This document shows, piece after piece, positions 1 to 6,473 of a stretch of DNA of 14,321 nucleotides. The stretch is from Acidobacteriota bacterium (GTDB lineage: Bacteria; Acidobacteriota; Blastocatellia; Pyrinomonadales; Pyrinomonadaceae), in NCBI GenBank assembly GCA_023415725.1, contig JAEZJR010000063.1, forward strand, positions 1 through 14,321, in the 5' to 3' direction. A program made the translations under genes and the position numbers. Under the pieces are notes generated by a model that saw nothing but the letters and a program-made list of their open reading frames with translations, was not told the DNA's origin and did not search any database. Each line of letters begins with the position of its first letter. Position 1 is the first letter of the stretch.

Positions 1-1384
1 TGAGGAATTCGCCTCTGAAACCGATCAGCCCGCGCGAGGGAACTTCAAATTCAAGGCGCACGCGGCCGGAGCCGTTGTTGATCATCTTCGTCATTTGCCC
101 CTTGCGGCGGCCCATGGCTTCGGTGACCACGCCGATAAACTCATCGGGGACATCGACGACCACCTGCTCGATCGGTTCGAGGGTTTCGCCCGTCACTTCA
201 TCTTTTTTGGTGATGACCTCCGGCTTGGCGACCTGCAGTTCGTAACCTTCGCGGCGCATCATCTCGATGAGGATGGCAAGTTGGAGTTCACCGCGGCCGG
301 AAACCTTGAACTGGTCCGACGCCCCGTCCTCCTGCGTGACCCTGAGTGCGACGTTCCCGAGAAGCTCGCGGTCCAGCCGGTCCTTGATCTGCCGCGAGGT
401 GACGAACTTACCGTCGATGCCGGAAAACGGGGAGTTGTTGACGCTGAAGATCATCGAGATCGTCGGTTCGTCAACCGCGATCACTGGAAGAGGACGCGGG
501 TTGTCTACCATCGTGATCGTCTCGCCGATGTTGATGTCATCGAAACCGGCAAGAGCGACGATCTCGCCGACCCCGGCCTTTTCTACCGGCGTGCGGTCGA
601 GCCCCTCGAACGCGAACAGCTCCTTGACGCGGGTCTTCTGCGTGGAGCCGTCGACCTTCGCCACGATGACCTCCTGGTTCTTTGCGATCTCTCCTGAAAA
701 TATACGGCCGATAGCGAGCCTGCCGACGAAGGGGTTGTAATCGATATTCGCGACAAGAAGTTGAAGCGAATCATCACGAATTGGCTTCGGCGCGGGGATC
801 GTTTCGAGTACCTGTTCGAACAACGGTACAAGATTCTTCGATTCGTCCTGCAGGTCCTTCTTCGCGATCCCGTCACGCGTGATCGAGTAAAGGATCGGGA
901 ACTCGATCTGCTGGTCGTTGGCACCGAGGTCGATGAACAGGTCGTATATCTCGTTAACGACCTCCTCCGGCCGAGCGTCCTGGCGGTCTATCTTATTCAC
1001 CAGCGCGATGCAGGGAAGGTTAAGCTCCAGGGCCTTGCGCAGCACAAAGCGGGTTTGCGGAAGGCAGCCCTCGGCCGAATCGACCAGGAGCACGATCCCG
1101 TCCACCATCTTGAGCACGCGCTCGACCTCACCGCCGAAATCCGCGTGGCCCGGCGTGTCGACGATGTTTATCTTATAGTCGCCGTACCTCACCGAAGTGT
1201 TCTTCGCCATGATGGTGATCCCGCGCTCGCGCTCGAGGTCCATCGAATCCATCACCCGCTCGGTGACCGTCTCGTTATCTCGGTACGTGCCCGACTGCTG
1301 CAGCATCGCGTCGACGAGCGTCGTCTTCCCGTGGTCGACGTGCGCGATGATCGCGATGTTCCTTATCTTTTCCGTGCTCAACAT
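1..1384 (-). CDS. typA: Translational GTPase TypA/BipA, 3' end cut by window edge
   Basis: Ribosome-binding GTPase of the EF-G/LepA superfamily, involved in ribosome assembly and in stress and cold adaptation. I translated the minus strand from ATG at 1384: about 461 codons stay open to the left edge, against a usual length of about 600-615 residues, so roughly the last quarter is missing. Visible motifs: G1 AHVDHGKT (14-21), G2 RGITI (54-58), G3 DTPGH (76-80), G4 NKID (130-133). A beta-barrel domain II follows, then the TypA-typical stretch GRRKGQMTKM and the SRGLIGFRGEF motif close to the window edge. The G5 position reads YSITRDGIA where E. coli BipA has YASALNGIA, so the usual SA pair is changed. 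The start is set by G1 lying 14 residues in; a weak GAGAG lies upstream. A 24-bp inverted repeat sits just upstream in the leader or promoter zone. The family assignment is secure. Confidence 0.96.
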   Translation of the reverse strand, partial: MLSTEKIRNIAIIAHVDHGKTTLVDAMLQQSGTYRDNETVTERVMDSMDLERERGITIMAKNTSVRYGDYKINIVDTPGHADFGGEVERVLKMVDGIVLLVDSAEGCLPQTRFVLRKALELNLPCIALVNKIDRQDARPEEVVNEIYDLFIDLGANDQQIEFPILYSITRDGIAKKDLQDESKNLVPLFEQVLETIPAPKPIRDDSLQLLVANIDYNPFVGRLAIGRIFSGEIAKNQEVIVAKVDGSTQKTRVKELFAFEGLDRTPVEKAGVGEIVALAGFDDINIGETITMVDNPRPLPVIAVDEPTISMIFSVNNSPFSGIDGKFVTSRQIKDRLDRELLGNVALRVTQEDGASDQFKVSGRGELQLAILIEMMRREGYELQVAKPEVITKKDEVTGETLEPIEQVVVDVPDEFIGVVTEAMGRRKGQMTKMINNGSGRVRLEFEVPSRGLIGFRGEFL

Positions 1385-1397
1385 ATTTACTCTCAAC

Positions 1398-1484
1398 GTT
1401 CAGAGTTCAAGCTTTAGCTTGCCCGTGTTAACCCCCAAATTGCCTCGTTGTAACCAGAAACAAGCTAAAGCTTGAACTCTGAAC
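1398..1484. repeat. Perfect 24-bp inverted repeat upstream of typA
   Basis: The arm at 1398-1421 is the exact reverse complement of the arm at 1461-1484, with a 39-nt loop. Each arm contains the smaller dyad CAAGCT-AA-AGCTTG, so each arm can also fold alone. The structure lies in the typA leader or promoter region on the minus strand. It has no T-run on either side, so it is not an obvious intrinsic terminator. It may be a dispersed repeat or an attenuator-like leader structure; the sequence alone does not decide. Confidence 0.85.
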
Positions 1485-1558
1485 TTGCCCTTAGGATGGC
1501 GTCTCCGTCCAAAAGGGAAACGAGTATAATGATGGATTGAAGTTCGAAACGCAATGCG

Positions 1559-1593
1559 AAAGGGCCGCCCGTTGCCGAGCGGCCCTTTCTTTT
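1559..1593. terminator. Intrinsic terminator, possibly bidirectional
   Basis: AAAGGGCCGC (1559-1568) pairs with GCGGCCCTTT (1579-1588) around a 10-nt loop. Read on the plus strand, the stem is followed by a T-rich tract (CTTTTT). On the minus strand the following tract is only TTTCGCATT. It lies just beyond the stop of the minus-strand BON gene, so it could end that transcript. Its better T-tract points the other way, where no protein gene lies upstream (see the findings on a possible small RNA). Confidence 0.7.
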
Positions 1594-1615
1594 TGCCGAG
1601 TGTGGTTGGCAGTTC

Positions 1616-2155
1616 TTAGCTGTCCTTGCCGACGATCAGGTGGTTGGTCACCTCGAAGGTGCCCGGCACCCTGTTCGCGAGCATGTACATCAGGTTCGAC
1701 GTTCCGCGGTTCGGCACGTAACCTTCGAGCGTCACGCGGCCGTTCTCGACGATAATTCGCACCGACGGCCTCAGGCCCGAAATATACGGGTAGACACCGG
1801 AAGAATTCCAGAATTCCCGAACGATCTCACGCCGGATCCTGTTGTCGAACGAAGAAGGCGGAAGTTCCTCGATGTTGTTGATGACCTCGACCACGCCCGG
1901 GACCCTTTTCACGGCCTTTTCGGCGCCTTTCCTGGTGCCCAGCGAGTTGGTCTTACCGAAAAGCGTCACGGTGCCGCCGTCCACCCTGAACGCTATGTGA
2001 TCGAACAAACCGTAACGCGGAAGCTTGTGGATCTCCTTGAACACCTTCTGCTCGATGGCGTTCTGGGAGATGTTCTGGCTCTGCGCATTCACGGTCACGA
2101 ATGAAAATGCGGTAACGGCTATCACCATCACCAATAAATTGCGTAAATACCTCAT
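1616..2155 (-). CDS. Exported protein with two BON domains
   Basis: A 179-residue protein. Residues 1-24 form a signal peptide (hydrophobic core LLVMVIAVTAFSFV, cleavage near VNA-Q). Two BON-like units follow, at about 30-100 and 103-175. Each has the beta-turn pattern of the family: V-x-G-G-T-V-T-L-F-G then VKRVPGVVEVIN in the first, and VENGRVTLEGYV then ANRVPGTFEVTNH in the second. BON proteins (OsmY-like) act in the periplasm and are thought to bind phospholipid surfaces or support the envelope under stress; that role is family knowledge, not shown here. The start at 2155 is chosen because AAGGAG lies 11 nt upstream and the signal peptide begins there. An in-frame ATG at 2212 would add 19 charged residues ahead of the signal. 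The gene probably ends at the hairpin 1559-1588. Confidence 0.88.
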   Translation of the reverse strand: MRYLRNLLVMVIAVTAFSFVTVNAQSQNISQNAIEQKVFKEIHKLPRYGLFDHIAFRVDGGTVTLFGKTNSLGTRKGAEKAVKRVPGVVEVINNIEELPPSSFDNRIRREIVREFWNSSGVYPYISGLRPSVRIIVENGRVTLEGYVPNRGTSNLMYMLANRVPGTFEVTNHLIVGKDS

Positions 2156-2314
2156 ATCCCTGTTAACTCCTTGTTCTCCTCGGGCGGAAACACGCTTGTT
2201 CCCGCCTCTCACGTCACGACTTCACGTGACCCGTGAAAGACGTTTATTTGACGCTCGATTTGCCCAGGATGGATGCCAGGTATTTTTGGCCTAAATGATT
2301 GAAAACTTACGTCT

Positions 2315-2770
2315 TTATCCCCGCGAGGTCTGCCTGATCGCTTCGTAAAGGACGATCCCCACACTGGTGGCCAGGTTGAGGCTGCGGACGTTCCTGTTGG
2401 CCATCGGGATGGTGAGGCAATTCGATTCGTTCGCGGCCAGAACGGCCTCCGGGAGCCCCCGGGTCTCGGGCCCGAAAACGAGAAGATCGCCGTCCTGGAA
2501 GGCAATATCGGTGTATTTCCGGTCGGATTTCGTCGTGAGGTAAAAGAATCGCCCGTCCGGGTATTTGGAATAAAGGTCTTCGAGATCGAGGTGTCTGTGA
2601 AGCGTCACCTGATCCCAATAATCCAACCCCGCACGCTTCAGGGTCCGGTCGTCCATTCGGAACCCCGTCACCCCGACAACGTGCAGCTCGGTATTCGTGG
2701 CGGCACACAAACGTGCGATATTCCCGGTATTCGGCGGTATCTCAGGCTCGACCAAAACGACATGCAGCAT
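2315..2770 (-). CDS. trmL: tRNA (cytidine(34)/uridine(34)-2'-O)-methyltransferase TrmL
   Basis: A 151-residue SPOUT (SpoU-class) methyltransferase that uses SAM to methylate the 2'-OH of the wobble nucleotide of tRNA-Leu isoacceptors. All three SpoU motifs are visible: motif 1 EPEIPPNTGNIARLC (8-22), motif 2 LVFGPETRGLP (97-107) and motif 3 IPMANRNVRSLNLATSVGI (121-139), the last two forming the trefoil-knot SAM site. RAGLDYWD (46-53) matches the RAGLDY block of E. coli TrmL, and the length is close to the E. coli enzyme (157). The start at 2770 gives MLHVVLVEPE, which aligns end to end with known members. It is transcribed toward the BON gene, with a 159-nt gap holding only a short dyad (TTCACG/CGTGAA at 2221-2237). 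Upstream lies a repeat-rich gap. Confidence 0.95.
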   Translation of the reverse strand: MLHVVLVEPEIPPNTGNIARLCAATNTELHVVGVTGFRMDDRTLKRAGLDYWDQVTLHRHLDLEDLYSKYPDGRFFYLTTKSDRKYTDIAFQDGDLLVFGPETRGLPEAVLAANESNCLTIPMANRNVRSLNLATSVGIVLYEAIRQTSRG

Positions 2771-3288
2771 ATAAATAATTTACCTAAACATTACGCCTCA
2801 CCCGTAATCCGACTGAAATCTCGACCGGGCGATGCGACCATTTCGTCGCCAACGCTGAAAAGAATGCAGCAGTTTTGTCGCCAACGGCGACAAACATTAA
2901 AGCTGGGGTGCAATGAGCGAAGCGAATGGAACCCTAGGTCCGGGATACCAAAACGGTCCCGTCGCTGAAGGCGACGAACCGCGTCCGCCAGGGGATGTTG
3001 CTCGCCTTCAGCGAGCGAATCCCGATCATCGTTCCTACCTAGGGTTCCGCCGAGGCGGCTCCACCCTAGGCTTTATTATATGTCGCCGTTGGCGACGACG
3101 ATCGATTGTTCGGACAGGATTCGATGTCCGCAAGTCTGTTATTAGTGACGTTTTATGCATCTTTTCGGCCTTCGCGCTCATCAATTTACGGTAGCGAAGG
3201 CGATCGCGGCCATGCCGTTCGGCGGCGTCACCTGTGCTACAATCCGCGTTTGTTCGCGAATTATCTGATTCCAAGGAGCTTTCCTATA
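2771..3288. other. Gene-free divergent gap, mostly repeat element
   Basis: This 518-bp stretch separates trmL (minus) from the next plus-strand gene and must hold the promoters of both. I see no credible gene. Most of it (2874-3098) is the long inverted-repeat element described separately. A partial extra copy of the arm motif (TCGTCGCCAACGCTGAA) lies near 2843-2859. A Shine-Dalgarno AAGGAG at 3273-3278 serves the downstream GTG start. Confidence 0.7.
2874..3098. repeat. MITE-like element: ~65-bp imperfect inverted arms with nested hairpins
   Basis: The left arm (2874-2939) and the right arm (3037-3098) are imperfect reverse complements. Blocks shared after reverse-complementing include GTCGCCAACGGCGACA, TAAAGC, GGGTG and GGAACCCTAGGT. 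The outer end of the left arm is itself a hairpin (TTTGTCGCC-AAC-GGCGACAAA, 2874-2894); the matching GTCGCCGTTGGCGAC lies in the right arm (3082-3096). The 97-nt centre holds a second inverted pair, TCGCTGAAGGCGA (2962-2974) and TCGCCTTCAGCGA (3002-3014). The whole could fold into a long branched hairpin. It encodes no protein. It is probably a dispersed non-autonomous or structural repeat; copy number in the genome is unknown from this window. Confidence 0.8.
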
Positions 3289-4155
3289 GTGGTTCGTTTT
3301 GCAAGGCCGGTGCTGGCCTCGATCGCTTTTGTGTTCATGCTGCCGGTACTTGCGGCGGCTCAACAGCCAGCGGCGACGCCTCGCCGGGCTGAGGCGACGC
3401 CGTCCCCGACCCCGTCGGCCACGCCGAAGGAGAACAAGTCCTCAAAAGATAATAAGCCGCCGAAGAATAACGGCCCCATCACGGCCGAACAGGTGGCCGA
3501 GAGCGCGATCGTTATTTACGGCTACGGCGGCGGCAGGGTGATCCTCGACCAGATCCGCAAGACCACCATCGAGCGCGGCACGACCGTCGTGACGCAGCCG
3601 GACGGCACTGTCGAACGGGCGAACTACCAGCGATACGTGATCCGCGGCGGCTCGCTCGATAAGGAAAAGATCCGACTCGATCAGGAATTCCCGAGCGTCA
3701 AATACTCGCTTATCAAGAACGCCGACAAGGTGTTCATGATCTACAACGATTCCGTCTACAACCCGCGCGAAGACGCGGCACGCGCGTTTCACAATCAAAA
3801 CTTCCGAGGGATCGAGGGGCTTCTCCGCTACAAAGAGAACGAGTCGAAGCTCGAACTCAAAGGAAAAGAAACCAAGCTGGGCGTCGAGTACCACGTCGTC
3901 GATGTCACCGATAATAGCGGCAATAAAACTCGTTACTACGTCAGCACAAAAACGCTTCGCGTGATGATGCTCGAATACGAAGAGGGCGGGGCCAAATTCC
4001 AGCGGAAATTCTACGATTACAACTACGCCCAGGGTACGCTCGTGCCTTACAAGACGGTGCTCTACAAAGACGGCAAGGTCGTAGAGGAGACCGAGATCGG
4101 CACGATCACATTCGGCCAGCGGGTCGATGACGCTCTGTTCCCGCAATCGACTTAA
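3289..4155 (+). CDS. Exported protein of unknown function (LolA-like fold possible)
   Basis: A 288-residue protein. It opens with a signal peptide (1-25, VLASIAFVFMLPVLAAA-QQ), followed by a Pro/Thr/Ser/Lys-rich linker (about 27-63) and a folded domain of about 220 residues. That domain has alternating beta-type segments (GTTVVTQPDGTVERANYQRYV, DKEKIRLDQEFPSVKYSL, LELKGKETKLGVEYHVVDV, GAKFQRKFYDYNYAQG). The repeated strand pattern with a closing EIGTITFGQRVDDALF resembles outer-membrane lipoprotein-sorting (LolA/LppX-like) proteins, but I do not see a decisive motif. There is no lipobox cysteine, so it should be soluble in the periplasm or exported. The start is GTG 3289, placed by AAGGAG 10 nt upstream and by the signal peptide; the longer in-frame ATG at 3106 would begin in the repeat region and is rejected. 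The next exported gene begins 82 nt downstream and may be co-transcribed. Confidence 0.8.
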   Translation: MVRFARPVLASIAFVFMLPVLAAAQQPAATPRRAEATPSPTPSATPKENKSSKDNKPPKNNGPITAEQVAESAIVIYGYGGGRVILDQIRKTTIERGTTVVTQPDGTVERANYQRYVIRGGSLDKEKIRLDQEFPSVKYSLIKNADKVFMIYNDSVYNPREDAARAFHNQNFRGIEGLLRYKENESKLELKGKETKLGVEYHVVDVTDNSGNKTRYYVSTKTLRVMMLEYEEGGAKFQRKFYDYNYAQGTLVPYKTVLYKDGKVVEETEIGTITFGQRVDDALFPQST

Positions 4156-4195
4156 AATAAAAATTTTGCAACTTCCTGCCGGTTCGCCTGTTTAA

Positions 4196-4218
4196 TGATT
4201 CGCTTTCCCCGCGAATCA
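4196..4218. other. 8-bp hairpin just before a ribosome-binding site
   Basis: TGATTCGC (4196-4203) pairs with GCGAATCA (4211-4218) around a 7-nt loop, ending 6 nt before the AGAGGAG of the next gene. No T-run follows, so it is not a clear terminator. It could shape access to the ribosome-binding site or mark an mRNA end. A weak TTTAAT box at 4191-4196 overlaps it. Confidence 0.45.
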
Positions 4219-4237
4219 ATTGAAAGAGGAGCAGGAT

Positions 4238-4858
4238 ATGAACCGATCAAGGAAAATACTAACTATCATATTTGTCGCGGCTGTCGTTCTACTCGGCGGT
4301 CGCGTTTCTTTTGCCCAGGACGCGGCCAGGCCCGCCGGAAGCGATGCAAGCTACGAAGCTATGCTCTACGTCGTGCTCGGCAGTAATGAAAGCGTCGCGG
4401 GAGCCGAGCTTCCGAAGAGCATCGCCGGCGTCACCCGCCAGCTTCGGGATAATTTCAGCTTCAGCAATTACCGGGTTCTGAACACCTACGTCGGGCGCAT
4501 CGCCGACAACGGCTCGCTCGAGTACAAGAGCGTCGCCTCGCTGCAAAACGCGGCCGACCGCGAATTGGATTCGCCAAGCTTTCTTGAATGGACGCTTGCG
4601 AACCTTCGCTCAGCAGATTCGCCGGCAAGCGGCGACCAACTCGTGATGCAGACGTTCCGCTTCGGCGCGCGCGTGCCGGTAAGGTTCACCTCGGTGGCCG
4701 AAGGCGGCAAATCGTCATCGGTGGTCAATTACGAAAACGTCGGGCTGACCGTCAACAAGCTCGGCATCGAGCGGAACAGTCCCACGCTGATCGGCACGAT
4801 CTCGCTCCCACGGACGACCGGCACCGTTTTCCTCGTCCTCGCCGTGCGGCCGGTCTGA
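4238..4858 (+). CDS. Exported protein of unknown function
   Basis: A 206-residue protein that I do not recognise by name. It has a signal peptide (ILTIIFVAAVVLLGGRVSFA-Q, cleavage near residue 27), then a domain with the pattern AMLYVVLGSNESV...LPKSIAGVTRQLRDNFSFSNYRVLNTYVGRI. This is an export-type alpha/beta arrangement with a later beta-rich half (LVMQTFRFGARVPVRF, SVVNYENVGLTVNKLGI, PTLIGTISLPRTTGTVFLVLAVRPV). No cysteines are present after the signal. The start is ATG 4238, with AGAGGAG 6 nt upstream; an upstream in-frame TTG at 4220 would place the Shine-Dalgarno inside the gene. It sits between another exported protein and an ECF sigma/anti-sigma pair, which suggests, without proof, an envelope role. 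A hairpin at 4890-4924 probably ends the transcript. Confidence 0.8.
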   Translation: MNRSRKILTIIFVAAVVLLGGRVSFAQDAARPAGSDASYEAMLYVVLGSNESVAGAELPKSIAGVTRQLRDNFSFSNYRVLNTYVGRIADNGSLEYKSVASLQNAADRELDSPSFLEWTLANLRSADSPASGDQLVMQTFRFGARVPVRFTSVAEGGKSSSVVNYENVGLTVNKLGIERNSPTLIGTISLPRTTGTVFLVLAVRPV

Positions 4859-4889
4859 TCCAAAGGAACTTACATATAACGCAACCCAC

Positions 4890-4924
4890 ACTGCCCGCCG
4901 GCGTGTATAACTCCAGCGGGCAGT
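4890..4924 (+). terminator. Probable terminator hairpin with poor U-tract
   Basis: ACTGCCCGC (4890-4898) pairs perfectly with GCGGGCAGT (4916-4924); the loop is 17 nt. It lies 31 nt after the stop of the exported protein gene. The tract after the stem is TCTCCTC rather than a T-run, so termination may be weak or the hairpin may only stabilise the mRNA end. Confidence 0.55.
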
Positions 4925-4935
4925 TCTCCTCAATG

Positions 4936-5024
4936 CCCTCCGTGAAATACTCTGCGAACTCTGTGTTAAATGAAATTCTTAAACACCGAGAACACGAAGT
5001 TATGACACAAAGGACACAGAGACG
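4936..5024. repeat. Degenerate CTCYGTG-type hairpin repeat (copy A)
   Basis: The left half contains CTCCGTG, CTCTGCG and CTCTGTG words (4938-4965). The right half contains their complements: ACACCGAGAACACGAAG (4983-4999) and GACACAAAGGACACAGAG (5004-5021). CTCTGCGAACTCTGTG pairs imperfectly with the first right-hand block across a short loop. The same vocabulary recurs at 8520-8622 and, in altered form, at 7277-7460 and 13978-14100. It lies immediately ahead of the sigma factor gene. Confidence 0.65.
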
Positions 5025-5070
5025 AAGATTTTGTCCGGTTTGAAAATTTGCTGTTAAAGTGTATGACGGT

Positions 5071-5706
5071 ATGGCCCTGGATAAGACTGATCACGGCGCT
5101 CAAGGCGAACCTACGTCCGCGCCGGGACGCAGCCTGTCCGACCACGAACTGATCGAGGCGGCAAAGCGCGGTGACGAGGCCGCTTACGCCGAGGTGATCG
5201 CGCGTTACAAGAACCCGATCACGAATTTCCTCTACCGGTACCTCAACGATTACGAAGAGGCGGTGGACCTCGCGCAGGAGACGTTCGTTCGCGTTTATTT
5301 CGCGCTCGACCGCTACCATACGAAATTCGCTTTCTCGACGTACATCTACCGCATCGCCGCGAACCTCGCCATCAGCGAGCTGCGAAAGCGAAAGCGGCGG
5401 TCGGTGCTGTCGCTCACCGGGCTGTTCCAATCGGAAGAGGGCCGCGAAACGGAGTTTCAACCGCCCGATCCGCGTCCGCTGGCTGACAGCGACGTCATCG
5501 ACGCCGAGCGCGACCGCGTGATCGCGAAGGCGATCGCCTCGCTGCCGCCGAAATATCGCCTGCCGGTGGTGCTCCGCGACGTCGAGGGGAGAAGTTACGA
5601 TGAGGTGGCGGAGATATTGAAGCTCGGGCTCGGCACGACCAAATCACGCATAAGCCGGGCGCGCGGGATGCTCCGCGAAAAGCTCAGCGGTTATCTGGAG
5701 AACTGA
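5071..5706 (+). CDS. ECF-type RNA polymerase sigma factor (RpoE-like)
   Basis: A 211-residue group IV sigma factor that would redirect RNA polymerase to an envelope- or stress-type regulon. Sigma region 2 spans about 26-110 (ELIEAAKRGDEAAYAEVIAR, DLAQETFVRVY at 66-76, FSTYIYRIAANLAISELRK). Region 4 spans about 155-208 (IASLPPKYRLPVVLRDVEG, SYDEVAEILKLGLGTTKSRI, RARGMLREKL) with the helix-turn-helix. A Ser/Pro-rich linker joins them. There is no C-terminal extension, so this is a basic ECF. ATG 5071 is preferred; GTG 5059 in the same frame would add four residues. Neither has a Shine-Dalgarno. TTGTCC (5031-5036) and TAAAGT (5055-5060), 18 bp apart, could be a promoter giving a nearly leaderless mRNA (weak inference). 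Its stop TGA overlaps the ATG of the next gene, so the two are almost certainly coupled. Confidence 0.93.
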   Translation: MALDKTDHGAQGEPTSAPGRSLSDHELIEAAKRGDEAAYAEVIARYKNPITNFLYRYLNDYEEAVDLAQETFVRVYFALDRYHTKFAFSTYIYRIAANLAISELRKRKRRSVLSLTGLFQSEEGRETEFQPPDPRPLADSDVIDAERDRVIAKAIASLPPKYRLPVVLRDVEGRSYDEVAEILKLGLGTTKSRISRARGMLREKLSGYLEN

Positions 5707-6473
5707 TGCGAAGGGAAGAACAAGAAGAAAAGATCGCGTCGCTGCTCGGCGGCCTCGATCGCGTCGATGCACCTCACGGCTTCGAATCGCGCGTGATGCG
5801 CCGAATAGCCGAAGGCGAACCGGCCGCAGAAATGCATCGCCCGGTGCTTCTGCTCGTACTAAAGTTCGCGGCCCCCGCGGCGATGCTCGTTCTGATGGGG
5901 ATGCTCTTCGTCTTCTTCGGCGATCGCGAGGTCAGCAACGCCCTTGTCCCGCCGGTCCAGGAACCGATTGAGGTGGTAAAGCCGTCAGCCACTGAAGCTC
6001 CGGTCCCGAACGATCCGACACTCGCCTCGACCTCACCTGCGGAGCCACGCCCCGCTGCACAACAGTCGGCCAACTCCCCAGCCCGTCCGCGGCCCATATC
6101 GTCTCCGCGCATTATGTCGGAAGACTTCGCGGTCCAGGGGCCCGGGGAGACGATCAGGCCCCCGGGGCTCGATCCGCGTCCGCGTAACATCGCCCCTTCG
6201 TCAGCGATGCCAAACGCCGGCGGCGTGCCGGTGAATGAGATCTTTTCGTTCATCGGGGTGAACGCTTCATGCAGCAATGACGGGTGCCGCGTAACGTCCG
6301 TCTCACCCGGCAGCTTCGCTCAGCGCACGGGGCTGACCGCAGGCGACAGGATCGTTTCCATCGACGGCCGAGCAATTAACGCCTCGACCACGTTCACCGG
6401 TATGACCTCGTTCAAGACGTTCCAGGTCAACCGCGGCGGACGCACGCTAAATTTGTCGCTTTCGGGAAATTGA
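5706..6473 (+). CDS. Putative membrane anti-sigma factor with periplasmic PDZ domain
   Basis: A 255-residue protein translationally coupled to the sigma gene (TGATG, 1-nt overlap). Residues 1-46 are a charged cytoplasmic part with DAPHGFESRVMRRIAEG; no HxxxCxxC zinc-binding anti-sigma motif is present. One membrane helix spans about 47-71, followed by a long Pro/Ala/Ser linker (about 80-175). A C-terminal PDZ-like domain spans about 178-255: FSFIGVNAS as the carboxylate-binding loop, then CRVTSVSPGSFAQRTGLTAG and DRIVSIDGRAI. Cys189 and Cys194 form a CxxxxC pair that could make a disulfide. The anti-sigma role is inferred from gene order and topology, not from a recognised domain. PDZ domains in DegS and RseP gate cleavage of the anti-sigma factor RseA; here the PDZ is in the partner protein itself, suggesting a built-in periplasmic sensor. 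The gene ends back to back with the convergent gene at 6474. Confidence 0.78.
   Translation: MRREEQEEKIASLLGGLDRVDAPHGFESRVMRRIAEGEPAAEMHRPVLLLVLKFAAPAAMLVLMGMLFVFFGDREVSNALVPPVQEPIEVVKPSATEAPVPNDPTLASTSPAEPRPAAQQSANSPARPRPISSPRIMSEDFAVQGPGETIRPPGLDPRPRNIAPSSAMPNAGGVPVNEIFSFIGVNASCSNDGCRVTSVSPGSFAQRTGLTAGDRIVSIDGRAINASTTFTGMTSFKTFQVNRGGRTLNLSLSGN

Noticed and set aside
95..1475. Several plus-strand open frames of 86-218 codons
   Set aside because: They lie opposite typA, whose minus-strand translation shows every TypA motif; the plus frames have no recognisable domain.
2221..2237. TTCACG/CGTGAA dyad as a terminator for trmL
   Set aside because: The stem is only 6 bp and no T-run follows on the minus strand.
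3106..3288. Upstream ATG extension of the exported protein at 3289
   Set aside because: It would translate repeat sequence and bury the signal peptide; GTG 3289 has AAGGAG at proper distance.
5031..5060. TTGTCC-18-TAAAGT as a firm sigma-gene promoter
   Set aside because: Both boxes are weak matches; kept only as a remark in the gene entry.
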